From Flavobacterium sp. (lineage in GTDB: Bacteria > Bacteroidota > Bacteroidia > Flavobacteriales > Flavobacteriaceae): 57,858 bases of DNA. A program made the position numbers and the translations under genes. The DNA lies in assembly GCF_027483985.1 (NCBI RefSeq), contig NZ_JAIXTJ010000028.1, forward strand, positions 1-57,858. The letters run 5' to 3'. Below the pieces are notes generated by a model. The model was given only the letters and a program-made list of their open reading frames with translations. It did no database searches and was not told the DNA's origin. Shown one piece after another: positions 30,178 to 38,438 of this stretch. Within the stretch, counting starts at the first letter, position 1, and every line of letters starts with the position of its first letter.

Positions 30178-30291
30178 AGGAATACATTTAGATTAATAAT
30201 TGTCACTTTTAAAATTGGCTTTTCCTTAATTTAAATTATTTTCAAACTTTTAATTAACGTAAATTATCAAGAATATCATTTATCATAATAA

Positions 30292-31581
30292 CTATTTAAG
30301 CCATAATTTTCGATAGGCTTTGTTTCTATCATAGTCTGATGCTTGTTTTTCAATATTAAACCACCTATGACCACGAGGATCGTTACCTACTCCAGCAAGA
30401 TATGCCCAATTTCCCCAATTGCTGCATACATCATAATCAATTAATTGCTGTTCAAAATAGGCAGCACCAATACGCCAATCCATATTGAGCTCGTTACAAA
30501 AATAACTAGCCACATTTTGTCGACCTCGATTACTCATAAATCCTGTTAATTTTAATTCTAGCATATTGGCATTTACAAAATCAGATGGTGTAGCGCCATT
30601 GATCCATTGCGAAAGCAGTTTTTCATTTAGCGACTTGGAATTAACTTTTTCAGATTGAATTCCTTTGTATAAGAAAAATTTTGTTTGGTGTTTTTTAAAC
30701 ATAAATCTAAAAAAATCACGCCACAGCAATTCAAAAACCAACCAATAAGTCGATTCGTTGGCTCCAAATTGCGATTCATATTTTTTGAGTTCATTATTAA
30801 TAAATCGTGGTGAAATGCAACCCAGCGCTAACCAAGCCGAAAACTTTGATGAATAATCGGCACCGATTAAACCATTGCGTGTTTCTTTATATTCAGAAAT
30901 GCATTTGGTTTTATAAAAATAGTGATTTAATCTATTGATTGCTTCGGTTTCGCCACCTTTAAACTTAATTGATGCTCTTTTATCAATAGCTGTGAATTCT
31001 AAATTCAAGTCTTCAAAGGTTGGCAGTTTGAATTCAGGAATTTCAGGAGATTGTATTTTAACCGGAACGTCGAAAGCAGTTCTAATTATGGCATCTTTTT
31101 CTGTTTTTTTTCTAAAACTTGTAAATACATCTGGAATATCTTTTATCGAGAATGGTAAATCTTCAGCGTGATACAACGTACTTGTACTAAACGATTGAAA
31201 TTCGCATTTCAATTTAAACAATTCATTTTGTACCAAGATTTCTGTTTGTTTTTCTTCGTAAGAAACCTCACGTTTAGCATAAACTTTAGAAACTTTATAT
31301 TGCTGAACTATTTTAGGAAGTTCTTCTTCAGGTTTACCTTTAACCACTAATAATCCTGAACCCAATTTTCGCAAAGAAGCATCTAAATCAATTAGTGATT
31401 CAAATAAAAATTGTGTTCTAAAACTTCCTGTTTTTTTAAATCCAAATTTAGTAGTTTCAAATTGTGCTTCGTCAAAACAATATACCGGAATAATTTCATC
31501 GCTTGATGTTATTGCTTTTATTAAAGTCTCATTGTCGTGTAATCTTAAATCGGTTTTAAACCAAACTAATGTCGTTTTCAT
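30292..31581 (-). CDS. Cryptochrome DASH
   Basis: A 429-residue flavoprotein of the photolyase/cryptochrome superfamily. An N-terminal alpha/beta antenna domain (TTLVWFKTDLRLHDNETL) precedes the helical FAD domain. WRDFFRFMFKKH, TGFMSNRGRQNVASYF and DVCSNWGNWAYLAGVGNDPRG are characteristic of CRY-DASH, which repairs pyrimidine dimers in single-stranded DNA and may have signalling roles. Length is typical of bacterial members. It lies 65 nt downstream of the iron-sulfur photolyase gene. Confidence 0.93.
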   Translation of the reverse strand: MKTTLVWFKTDLRLHDNETLIKAITSSDEIIPVYCFDEAQFETTKFGFKKTGSFRTQFLFESLIDLDASLRKLGSGLLVVKGKPEEELPKIVQQYKVSKVYAKREVSYEEKQTEILVQNELFKLKCEFQSFSTSTLYHAEDLPFSIKDIPDVFTSFRKKTEKDAIIRTAFDVPVKIQSPEIPEFKLPTFEDLNLEFTAIDKRASIKFKGGETEAINRLNHYFYKTKCISEYKETRNGLIGADYSSKFSAWLALGCISPRFINNELKKYESQFGANESTYWLVFELLWRDFFRFMFKKHQTKFFLYKGIQSEKVNSKSLNEKLLSQWINGATPSDFVNANMLELKLTGFMSNRGRQNVASYFCNELNMDWRIGAAYFEQQLIDYDVCSNWGNWAYLAGVGNDPRGHRWFNIEKQASDYDRNKAYRKLWLK

Positions 31582-31646
31582 ATGCTTTTTTTTAATGCTT
31601 TAATCTTAGGTTTGTACTTTAAAACCATAAGACTAAACTAAAATTT

Positions 31647-33182
31647 CTATAATTCGTTTATGTTTTTTAAATAATAATCCGCTTGTTGTAGCAAAGCCGT
31701 TTTATCTTCGGGTTTCATTTTTCGCCATACATTATACATCATTCCAATACGAGGATTTTTACCAAGTTGTTCTTCATTTCTATCATAAAAATTCCAATAC
31801 AAACTATTGAATGGACAAGCTTTTTCTCCAGTTTTCAGTGCTTTTTTATAAAAACAACTACCGCAATAATGACTCATTTTATCAATATAAGACGCCGAAC
31901 TCACATAAGGTTTTGTACCAACAATTCCGCCATCGGCAAACTGACTCATTCCGCGAGTATTTGTAATTTCAACCCATTCGAAGGCATCAATGTAAATTCC
32001 GAGATACCAATTATCAAGTTCATCTGGGTGAATTCCTGCTAGAAGAGCAAAATTTCCAGTAATCATTAAGCGCTGAATGTGGTGTGCATAAGCGTATTGC
32101 AATGATTGATTGATGGCATCTTTTAAACAATTCATTTTCGTCTTTCCTGTCCAAAACCACTCGGGCAATTTTTCTTGATTATTGAAAAAATTCATAGAGG
32201 CAAAATCGGGCATTTTATCCCAATAAATACCTCGCATGTATTCGCGCCAACCTATTATTTGACGTACAAATCCTTCCAACTGATTGTACTCTATTTCATT
32301 GGAACGTTTTTGCCATTCTTCAATACAACGATCAATAACTTCTTTTGGCGAAATCATTTTGATGTTCATAGAAAATGATATTCTAGAATGATATAACGAC
32401 CATTCGTTGGGCGTCATTGCATCTTGATAACTTCCAAAAAGTTGCAAACATTCGGTAGCAAAAAAGTCGAGCAAATCAAGAGACTGTTTTCTATTTGTAG
32501 GCCAAACAAAATGCTTTGCATCAATTGTTCCGATGGTTTTTATGTTAGTTTTTGCAATTTCATTATAAATCTCCGTAACATCATTATCAAAAACTAAGGG
32601 TGCAATTGGTTTGTGGTTCTTGGGTAATTTTTTTCGGTTTTCACCATCGTAATTCCATTGACCGGTTACTGGCTTGTCGTTATCCATTAAAACGTTATGT
32701 TTCTTTCGCATCGCACGATAAAAACTTTCCATCAAGTAAATTTTCTTTCCTTCAAAAAAATCACCGAGTTCCTTTCTTGTGGTAAAAAAATGCTCAGAAT
32801 CAACAACGGAACTTTCTATTGCTAACGATTCGCAAAGCTTTTTTAAATCTAAATCAACACGATATTCGTCGGGTAATTGGTATTCAAAATTAGTGAACTT
32901 GTGTGTTTCGATTACCTTATTGATATTGGCTTCAAACGACTGCAAGTTATTTTCATCATTTAAGTTAAAATAAATAACTTGATGATTATCAGATAATAAT
33001 TGCTCTTTAAAATTTCGCATTGCTGCAAAAATTCCAACTACTTTTTGAATGTGATGGTTAACATAATCGGTTTCTGTTCGGATTTCCATCATTATGTAAG
33101 TAACCGAATCATCTACCGTTTTAAACCAAGAGTGACTGCTATTTAATTGATCTCCGAGAATTAATCGTAAGGTTTTTGACAT
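31647..33182 (-). CDS. Iron-sulfur bacterial cryptochrome/photolyase (PhrB-like, (6-4)-type)
   Basis: The 511 residues match the 'deoxyribodipyrimidine photolyase-related' FeS-BCP family. Four cysteines expected to bind the cluster are visible: one in KTKMNCLKDAI and three in HYCGSCFYKKALKTGEKACP (C-x2-C-x12-C). The N-terminal antenna domain starts LRLILGDQLNSSHSWF. Characterised family members repair (6-4) photoproducts. The position 44 nt after the DUF2256 gene supports co-transcription with the other light-repair genes. Confidence 0.92.
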   Translation of the reverse strand: MSKTLRLILGDQLNSSHSWFKTVDDSVTYIMMEIRTETDYVNHHIQKVVGIFAAMRNFKEQLLSDNHQVIYFNLNDENNLQSFEANINKVIETHKFTNFEYQLPDEYRVDLDLKKLCESLAIESSVVDSEHFFTTRKELGDFFEGKKIYLMESFYRAMRKKHNVLMDNDKPVTGQWNYDGENRKKLPKNHKPIAPLVFDNDVTEIYNEIAKTNIKTIGTIDAKHFVWPTNRKQSLDLLDFFATECLQLFGSYQDAMTPNEWSLYHSRISFSMNIKMISPKEVIDRCIEEWQKRSNEIEYNQLEGFVRQIIGWREYMRGIYWDKMPDFASMNFFNNQEKLPEWFWTGKTKMNCLKDAINQSLQYAYAHHIQRLMITGNFALLAGIHPDELDNWYLGIYIDAFEWVEITNTRGMSQFADGGIVGTKPYVSSASYIDKMSHYCGSCFYKKALKTGEKACPFNSLYWNFYDRNEEQLGKNPRIGMMYNVWRKMKPEDKTALLQQADYYLKNINEL

Positions 33183-33226
33183 TTTTTAAACCATTAAGGC
33201 ATTATAATTTTTCCGTTTTTCACTAA

Positions 33227-33364
33227 CTATTTGTTTCCTCGACATCTGTCGCTGCAATATTTTACTTCATCCCAAACTTTTTCCCATTTTTTGCGCCACG
33301 CAAAAGGTTTTTGACAAACCACGCAGATTTTACTGGGAAGATTTTGTTTTTTTACACCTTTCAT
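33227..33364 (-). CDS. DUF2256 zinc-ribbon small protein
   Basis: A 45-residue ORF, too short for many gene callers. It begins [17 protein letters not shown] and continues [17 protein letters not shown], then [10 protein letters not shown]. Two CxxC/CxxxC pairs (C-V-V-C and C-S-D-R-C) around an FAWRKKW core are the DUF2256 signature, expected to bind one zinc ion. DUF2256 genes commonly sit next to photolyase/cryptochrome genes. Here it begins 1 nt after the DUF2071 stop and ends 44 nt before the iron-sulfur photolyase. Function is unknown. Confidence 0.9.
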   Translation of the reverse strand: MKGVKKQNLPSKICVVCQKPFAWRKKWEKVWDEVKYCSDRCRGNK

Positions 33365-33365
33365 T

Positions 33366-34079
33366 TTATATTTTATTTCGTTTCCAATTAATAGCTACTG
33401 CCGAACCTTCCGCTAAAAAAATACTTGCAGGTTTTGTGTTATCCAAAACCGCAAAATCACTTCCATACATTTTTTGAAAATCACAATCAATAGTACAACT
33501 TGAAATCTCGTTTATCATCCAACTCGGATGGGCAATTTTATATTCTTCTGTAGCTGTATTACTGACTTTGGTATAGCCATAATAATGTTCGAATATGAAT
33601 TGTTCAAAACTATTTTCAACCATCGCTTTAGCTTCGTTTTTTGCAACAAGTTCAATGGAGTTCCATTTTTTATCAACCAACCATTCGTATTTTATTTCTT
33701 TACTTTTATCAGATATGTTCCATTTATGTTTGGTTGCGATAGTAGTGTAATGTTCTTTATATAAGGCGTTTGCCAGCCAAGCCACTACTTTATAAGGTAC
33801 AGTTTCATTAATAAAAACAACACCACGACGGATTTCGTTATCAATTTTTCGATAAACATAAAAACGTAAATTAATTTCTTCAAAAGTTCCAAATTTAAAA
33901 ATTGGAACATTGAAAATCTTAGTGTTTTTAAACATAAAACCCACCAAACTTACATAAGCCTTGCCTTCATACAAATCAAGAAAAACTCCTTTTGGAAGGT
34001 ACTTTGATAGTATTTCAGGATCCATTTCATAATTGGCCATCACGATGTTTTCCCAATTGGCTCTTAAAAATACACTCAT
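33366..34079 (-). CDS. DUF2071 (YqjF-like) protein
   Basis: A 237-residue cytoplasmic protein that I recognise as DUF2071/YqjF, a beta-rich fold related to acetoacetate decarboxylase. Family-typical segments are the N-terminal W-E-N-I-V-M-A-N-Y and [20 protein letters not shown]. No enzymatic activity is established. Its ATG overlaps the stop of the upstream photolyase gene by 4 nt, so it is translationally linked to it. Its role in light or UV response is inferred only from context. Confidence 0.85.
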   Translation of the reverse strand: MSVFLRANWENIVMANYEMDPEILSKYLPKGVFLDLYEGKAYVSLVGFMFKNTKIFNVPIFKFGTFEEINLRFYVYRKIDNEIRRGVVFINETVPYKVVAWLANALYKEHYTTIATKHKWNISDKSKEIKYEWLVDKKWNSIELVAKNEAKAMVENSFEQFIFEHYYGYTKVSNTATEEYKIAHPSWMINEISSCTIDCDFQKMYGSDFAVLDNTKPASIFLAEGSAVAINWKRNKI

Positions 34080-35581
34080 TTAGTTTTCTTTTTTGTGGTT
34101 CTGTTTCTTGGCGAACCGTTGGGGTTGCTTACGTGTTTTTTTAAGATTCGTTTTCCTTCTTCTTTCACATCATCATTTTTTCTAAAACTCCAAACAATAT
34201 CACTGGCTTTTTTGCGAGTTTCTTCGATATCAACTATCGGAAACGGATAATCTTTTCCGATTTCACAATTATAAAATTGCTGCTCGATTGCATTCAATTT
34301 CCAAGGTTCGTGGATAAGTTCTACTGGAATTTCTGCTAATTCTGGAACCCATTTTTTTATAAATATTCCTTCAGCATCGTGGTCTTCTGAATTTTTAATT
34401 GGGTTGTAAATTCTTATCGTATTTATTCCGGTTGTTCCCGATTGCATTTGAATTTGTGGATAATGAATTCCAGGTTCGTAATCAAGAAATTGTCTTGCCA
34501 AAAAATGCAATTCACGCCAATCTTGCCACAAATTGAAGGTAAAAAATGAAACCACCATCGCTCGCATTCTAAAATTGATGTAACCTGTTTGAACCAAGCA
34601 GCGCATACAAGCATCTATAATTGGCACACCTGTTTTGCCTTCTTGCCACGCTTTGATATAAGTCTCATTTTTGGGTTTAATCAATCCGTCATAAGCACGA
34701 TTTACGTTTTCAAACTCCATTCGGCATTCGTCTTCAAATTTTTGAATGAAATGGCAATGCCAGTGCAAACGTGAAACAAAATTGAGCATTGCTCGCTTAT
34801 TGGGCGATTTTTCGTAAAATTGATTGGTATATTGATACACCATTCGCATACTAATATTTCCGTATGTTAAATAAGGCGACAAACGACTGCAACCTTTTCT
34901 ACTTAATTCAGGTTTAGAAATGAATTTGCTATAATTAACGTGACGTTCTTTTGCAAAATTATCTAAATACCGCCACGCCCAATATTCGCCGCCTTGTTGG
35001 AAATTGGTGTTGCGAGTAGTTATTTCTTTTTGAAGCTTTTTTCCCTTTAATTTTTTATAAAAGGTACTATCTAAATTTTGAAATTTGATACCATTTAAAT
35101 CGATTATTTTGGGTTCGGCTCGCATTACTTGTTCCCATCTTTTATCCCAAGTGCTTCTTGATTTTAATTTCCTGATTACACCGTGCATTTGCGATTGTTT
35201 CCAAAAAATTCCATTTTTATCAAAAAAAGATTGCATTGCAATATCTCTATCAAAAGTGACTTTGTTTCCGATTTCTTGATGCGAAAAAACAGATTTTATA
35301 GAATAAATTTTAACTAATTCTTCAAATACCGTTTGAACTTCATTATGAAAATAAAAAACTTGCGTTGATACAGGTTGCAATCGGGTTTGCATTTCTTGAA
35401 TCGATTCATAAATAAAACGCCAATGTCTCACATCAGAATCGTCAAAATTCATTACCGAAGGTTCAAAAAAATAAACCAGTAAAGTAGGTATTCCTTCTTG
35501 TTGCGCCATAAATAATGGTTCGTGATCTGTAAAACGCAAATCACGTTTGAACCAAACAATATTTATAGTTTCTTTATCCAA
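34076..35581 (-). CDS. Class I-like cryptochrome/deoxyribodipyrimidine photolyase
   Basis: A 501-residue photolyase-family flavoprotein. The N-terminal antenna fold begins [17 protein letters not shown]; the FAD domain shows [20 protein letters not shown] and [18 protein letters not shown]. The sequence [15 protein letters not shown] matches the FAD-binding C-terminal region. The Lys/Arg-rich C-terminal tail ([10 protein letters not shown]) is unusual. It could repair CPD lesions or act as a photoreceptor; sequence alone does not decide. Its start overlaps the flavin reductase stop by 8 nt. Confidence 0.9.
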   Translation of the reverse strand: MDKETINIVWFKRDLRFTDHEPLFMAQQEGIPTLLVYFFEPSVMNFDDSDVRHWRFIYESIQEMQTRLQPVSTQVFYFHNEVQTVFEELVKIYSIKSVFSHQEIGNKVTFDRDIAMQSFFDKNGIFWKQSQMHGVIRKLKSRSTWDKRWEQVMRAEPKIIDLNGIKFQNLDSTFYKKLKGKKLQKEITTRNTNFQQGGEYWAWRYLDNFAKERHVNYSKFISKPELSRKGCSRLSPYLTYGNISMRMVYQYTNQFYEKSPNKRAMLNFVSRLHWHCHFIQKFEDECRMEFENVNRAYDGLIKPKNETYIKAWQEGKTGVPIIDACMRCLVQTGYINFRMRAMVVSFFTFNLWQDWRELHFLARQFLDYEPGIHYPQIQMQSGTTGINTIRIYNPIKNSEDHDAEGIFIKKWVPELAEIPVELIHEPWKLNAIEQQFYNCEIGKDYPFPIVDIEETRKKASDIVWSFRKNDDVKEEGKRILKKHVSNPNGSPRNRTTKKKTK

Positions 35582-36224
35582 GATTTAGTAATGAAGTGAT
35601 TTCTTTATCGGGTTTTGCGTAACTTAATCGGTCCAATTGTTTAGTGCTATGATAACTATCCAAACCGGAAACTGTGATGGTATTAGCTTTTTCAATATCG
35701 ATAAAACCATCTTGGTGCATACAATCGTCTGGAACATAAATTTGAACAATTTGTCCAATAATCATTGTTGTATTATTGATTGTAATATCTACTTTTTCTT
35801 TAAATTCTATTCCTAATTGTATGTTACTTTCTTCAACAAAAGGCGCAAAAAAATCATTTTTATATTCTGGTTTCAAATTTGTAACATCAAATTCTGAAAT
35901 TCCATTATCATATCGAGCCGATGTTTGATGTGCTTCTCTGTAAATAGCTTCATTAATATGGTTAACCGTAAAAAAACCAGTATCCAAAATATTGCGCATT
36001 GTGTCACGCTCTGGTGGACTCGGACGAAAAATCAATCCGATCAACGCTGGATTGGCTCCGATATGAAAAAAAGAACTAAAAATTGCTAAATTCGTACTTT
36101 CATTTTTAGATTTTGTACCTACTAAAGCAACGCTTTTAAAACCGCCCAAACTGTTTATTAAATGAACACGTTTCTGCTTCTCTAATTGAATAATTTGATT
36201 TTTATCGATATAAATTTTTGACAT
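35574..36224 (-). CDS. Flavin reductase-like FMN-binding split-barrel protein
   Basis: The 216 residues contain the split-barrel motif [22 protein letters not shown] and the flavin-contact region [19 protein letters not shown], consistent with the flavin reductase-like family. Members bind FMN and often reduce free flavin. In this operon it could supply or maintain reduced flavin for the three photolyase-type proteins (inference). It overlaps the class I-like photolyase gene by 8 nt and lies 11 nt after the DUF2452 stop. Confidence 0.85.
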   Translation of the reverse strand: MSKIYIDKNQIIQLEKQKRVHLINSLGGFKSVALVGTKSKNESTNLAIFSSFFHIGANPALIGLIFRPSPPERDTMRNILDTGFFTVNHINEAIYREAHQTSARYDNGISEFDVTNLKPEYKNDFFAPFVEESNIQLGIEFKEKVDITINNTTMIIGQIVQIYVPDDCMHQDGFIDIEKANTITVSGLDSYHSTKQLDRLSYAKPDKEITSLLNLG

Positions 36225-36235
36225 TTACAATAGGG

Positions 36236-36634
36236 TTAAGCTAAATGAATCCACTTTTTTTCACTATTCAATTTAAAAGTACCAATATGCTCTTTATTCC
36301 ACTCATTTGGAGCAATTAATGAAAGTGAATTAGTGCCGTCTTCATTGGCATATAAATGATAAATTTCTCCAATAACCGGTTCAAAAGAAAATTTGGAATT
36401 ATAAACGATTTCATTCCATTCAAACTCGCGCATCAAATTTTCATATTGCTGTTTAAGTTCGTTAAACTTATTTTCAAACTCCTTATTTACATTAGTAATA
36501 CCGCGACTTTTCCAAGATATTAAATCGTCTACTCTAATCACTGGAGCGCCAACACTTGTCGAATAAGGTAATATGCTTGCATTATAACCTTGTTCATCAG
36601 AATAAACTACGTTGTCTGGTTTTTTAGATTCCAT
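36236..36634 (-). CDS. DUF2452 family protein
   Basis: A 132-residue soluble protein. It begins MESKKPDNVVYSDEQGYNAS and has the family-typical PYSTSVGAPVIRVDDL, followed by a helical stretch (ENKFNELKQQYENLM) and a beta-rich end containing YHLYANEDGTNSLSLIAP. I recognise this as DUF2452, a family of unknown function seen near photolyase genes. The stop-to-start gap from TIGR03643 is 2 nt, so the two are tightly coupled. Confidence 0.82.
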   Translation of the reverse strand: MESKKPDNVVYSDEQGYNASILPYSTSVGAPVIRVDDLISWKSRGITNVNKEFENKFNELKQQYENLMREFEWNEIVYNSKFSFEPVIGEIYHLYANEDGTNSLSLIAPNEWNKEHIGTFKLNSEKKWIHLA

Positions 36635-36636
36635 CT

Positions 36637-36939
36637 TTATCGTTTAGAAATTTTATTATTTGAGATAGCACGTTGCATGTTGCATTTGAATCGATCAATA
36701 CCTTCTACCCTTTTGGATTTGTGCTTGGTTTTACAATTCTCAACGCGTTCGCGCCACAATTTATAACTGCTAAATTTTAGCTCCTTTTTCATCAATGCCT
36801 TCACATCGGCTTCAGCCAAACCAAATTGAAATTTAATAGCGTCAAATGGCGTGCGATCTTCCCAAGCCATTTCAATGATTCTATCAATTTGAATATCAGT
36901 AAGTTTGTCTTTTTCTATGGTTGCAATAATTGGTTTCAA
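36637..36939 (-). CDS. TIGR03643 family small protein
   Basis: A 100-residue basic protein with the family core DIQIDRIIEMAWEDRTPFDAIKFQFGL, looking like a helix-turn-helix-type helical bundle (sequence-specific DNA binding not shown), and a Lys/Arg-rich C-terminus. The best start is TTG at 36939, because no ATG precedes the conserved core until residue 24. It is the first gene of the nine-gene light-repair cluster and directly follows the promoter at 36976-36983. Function is unknown; a regulatory role is only a guess. Confidence 0.82.
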   Translation of the reverse strand: MKPIIATIEKDKLTDIQIDRIIEMAWEDRTPFDAIKFQFGLAEADVKALMKKELKFSSYKLWRERVENCKTKHKSKRVEGIDRFKCNMQRAISNNKISKR

Positions 36940-36946
36940 ACTATTT

Positions 36947-36978
36947 TTGTTTAACTTTTAGTAATTAAAATTAAACAA
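36947..36978. promoter_or_regulatory. Palindrome at the photolyase-operon promoter
   Basis: TTGTTTAA (36947-36954) and TTAAACAA (36971-36978) are perfect 8-bp inverted arms. The right arm overlaps the operon's -7 box. The position suits a repressor operator or an RNA hairpin at the very 5' end of the transcript. Confidence 0.5.
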
Positions 36979-36983
36979 ATGTA
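36976..36983 (-). promoter_or_regulatory. -7 element of the photolyase-cluster promoter
   Basis: CAAATGTA reads TACATTTG on the minus strand, about 30 nt before the predicted transcript reaches the TTG start of the first gene. No good -33 box at 19-21 nt spacing was seen, so an activator may be needed. Confidence 0.55.
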
Positions 36984-37061
36984 CTTATTATTTTTAATAT
37001 TCTAATTCAAAAGCAATTAAAAATTAGTTAAAATTCATTCTACTGCGACTAATAATATGTG

Positions 37062-37069
37062 TATTTTTG
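37062..37069 (+). promoter_or_regulatory. -7 element of the aroB promoter
   Basis: TATTTTTG fits TAnnTTTG and lies about 20 nt before ATG 37090, implying a short 5' UTR. It excludes a start at 37057. Confidence 0.6.
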
Positions 37070-37089
37070 CATCAAATCTTACATTTATT

Positions 37090-38151
37090 ATGCAATCAAT
37101 TCAAGCCAACGGGTATTCGATTTATTTTAATGAAAATGGTTACGAGCAAATCAATAAAACGATTTTAGAACATAAGTATTCTTCTATTTTTATTTTGGTT
37201 GATGAAAATACAAATGAGTTTTGCCTTGCTAAATTTTTGCCTAACATTTCAACAGAAGTCGCAATTGAAATTATAGAAATTGAAGCAGGTGAAGCGATGA
37301 AGAATATAACAACTTGCGTAGAAATTTGGTCGATTCTATCAGAACTTGGTGCCGATAGAAAAAGTTTAATAATCAATCTTGGCGGTGGTGTAATTACTGA
37401 TATTGGTGGTTTTATTGCTTCAACATTTAAACGTGGTATTGATTTCATAAATGTTCCAACGACATTATTAGGAATGGTTGATGCTTCGATTGGCGGAAAA
37501 AATGGCGTTGATTTAGGACATTTAAAAAATCAAATTGGCGTTATCAATATTCCGAAAATGTTGTTGATTGATACTTCCTACTTAGAAACTTTGCCACCGA
37601 GAGAAATGCGCTCTGGTTTGGCTGAAATGTTGAAACACGGCTTGATTTATGATAAAAAATATTGGGAACAATTTTTAGAATTATCCTCGTTAGATGTCAA
37701 TAATTTAGATGCTTTAATTTATCGCTCTGTCGAAATAAAAAATGAAGTGGTAACTCAAGATCCAACTGAAAATGGTATAAGAAAAGCCTTAAATTTTGGA
37801 CATACTTTAGGTCACGCTATCGAAAGTCATTTTTTAGAATCGGATAAGCCATTATTGCATGGTGAGGCTATTGCAATTGGAATGATTTTGGAAAGTTTTA
37901 TTTCAAAAGAAAAAGGATTACTTTCAAAAGAGGACTATTATCAAATAAAATACATCATTTCTAACCTTTATGATGCCCACGAATTTGAAGAAAATGATTT
38001 GATTTCAATACAAAAATTGCTCATTCACGACAAGAAAAACGAGTACGGTAAAGTGCAATTCGCATTACTAGAAGGCATCGGAAAAATCATTATTAATCAA
38101 TCGGTTGAAAATGAATTAATTATTAAAAGTTTTGAAGATTATAAATTGTAA
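37090..38151 (+). CDS. aroB: 3-dehydroquinate synthase
   Basis: Second step of the shikimate pathway: DAHP to 3-dehydroquinate, NAD- and metal-dependent. The 353 residues carry the NAD-binding GGGVITDIGGFIAS, the hallmark PTTLLGMVDASIGGKNGVD, and metal ligands in EMLKHGLIYD, FGHTLGHAIE and LLHGEAIAIG. ATG 37090 (MQSIQANGYSIYF) is chosen because the promoter -7 box lies between it and an upstream in-frame ATG at 37057. It is divergent from the photolyase cluster. Confidence 0.96.
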   Translation: MQSIQANGYSIYFNENGYEQINKTILEHKYSSIFILVDENTNEFCLAKFLPNISTEVAIEIIEIEAGEAMKNITTCVEIWSILSELGADRKSLIINLGGGVITDIGGFIASTFKRGIDFINVPTTLLGMVDASIGGKNGVDLGHLKNQIGVINIPKMLLIDTSYLETLPPREMRSGLAEMLKHGLIYDKKYWEQFLELSSLDVNNLDALIYRSVEIKNEVVTQDPTENGIRKALNFGHTLGHAIESHFLESDKPLLHGEAIAIGMILESFISKEKGLLSKEDYYQIKYIISNLYDAHEFEENDLISIQKLLIHDKKNEYGKVQFALLEGIGKIIINQSVENELIIKSFEDYKL

Positions 38152-38170
38152 TTTTTTTTACAAAAAAATA

Positions 38171-38202
38171 TTGCAATTCGCTTATTTTATTTTTTACATT
38201 TG
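38171..38202 (+). promoter_or_regulatory. Promoter of the speA leader ORF
   Basis: TTG at 38171-38173, 21-nt spacer, TACATTTG at 38195-38202. Transcription should start at about 38207-38210, on or next to the ATG at 38208. Confidence 0.65.
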
Positions 38203-38207
38203 TGGTG

Positions 38208-38387
38208 ATGAAAAACAAGACCAACTCTACTATCAATAGCAGTTTTACGCTCAAAACCATTTCAGGTTTTCAAGTGTTGTGTGTTGCTTTTTTAACATCA
38301 ATTAGATCAATTTTAGGACTTTTCTTAGACATCTTTAAATCGGAGACAGAAAAACTCCCTATTATCTATGCTAATATTAGAGTTTGA
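38208..38387 (+). CDS. 59-codon upstream ORF preceding arginine decarboxylase
   Basis: A short ORF beginning MKNKTNSTINSSFTLKTISG, with a hydrophobic middle (VLCVAFLTSI, ILGLFL) and the ending YANIRV. ATG 38208 sits at the predicted transcription start, so the mRNA would be essentially leaderless; an in-frame GTG at 38202 is inside the -7 box. It ends 51 nt before speA, and a hairpin lies in that gap. I do not recognise a family. It may be a regulatory leader peptide for the polyamine genes or a tiny membrane protein. Confidence 0.6.
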   Translation: MKNKTNSTINSSFTLKTISGFQVLCVAFLTSIRSILGLFLDIFKSETEKLPIIYANIRV

Positions 38388-38391
38388 AAAT

Positions 38392-38421
38392 AAAGATTAA
38401 TCAGGCTAATTAATAATCTTT
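38392..38421 (+). promoter_or_regulatory. Hairpin between the upstream ORF and speA
   Basis: AAAGATTA (38392-38399) and TAATCTTT (38414-38421), loop of 14 nt, starting 4 nt after the upstream ORF's stop. It is AT-rich with only a short T-tail. It could couple upstream ORF translation to speA expression. Confidence 0.4.
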
Positions 38422-38438
38422 TCAAACCCTTACAATCA

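Noticed and set aside
37057..37089. Upstream ATG for aroB at 37057
   Set aside because: The -7 element lies downstream of this ATG, and the sequence from 37090 matches the family N-terminus.
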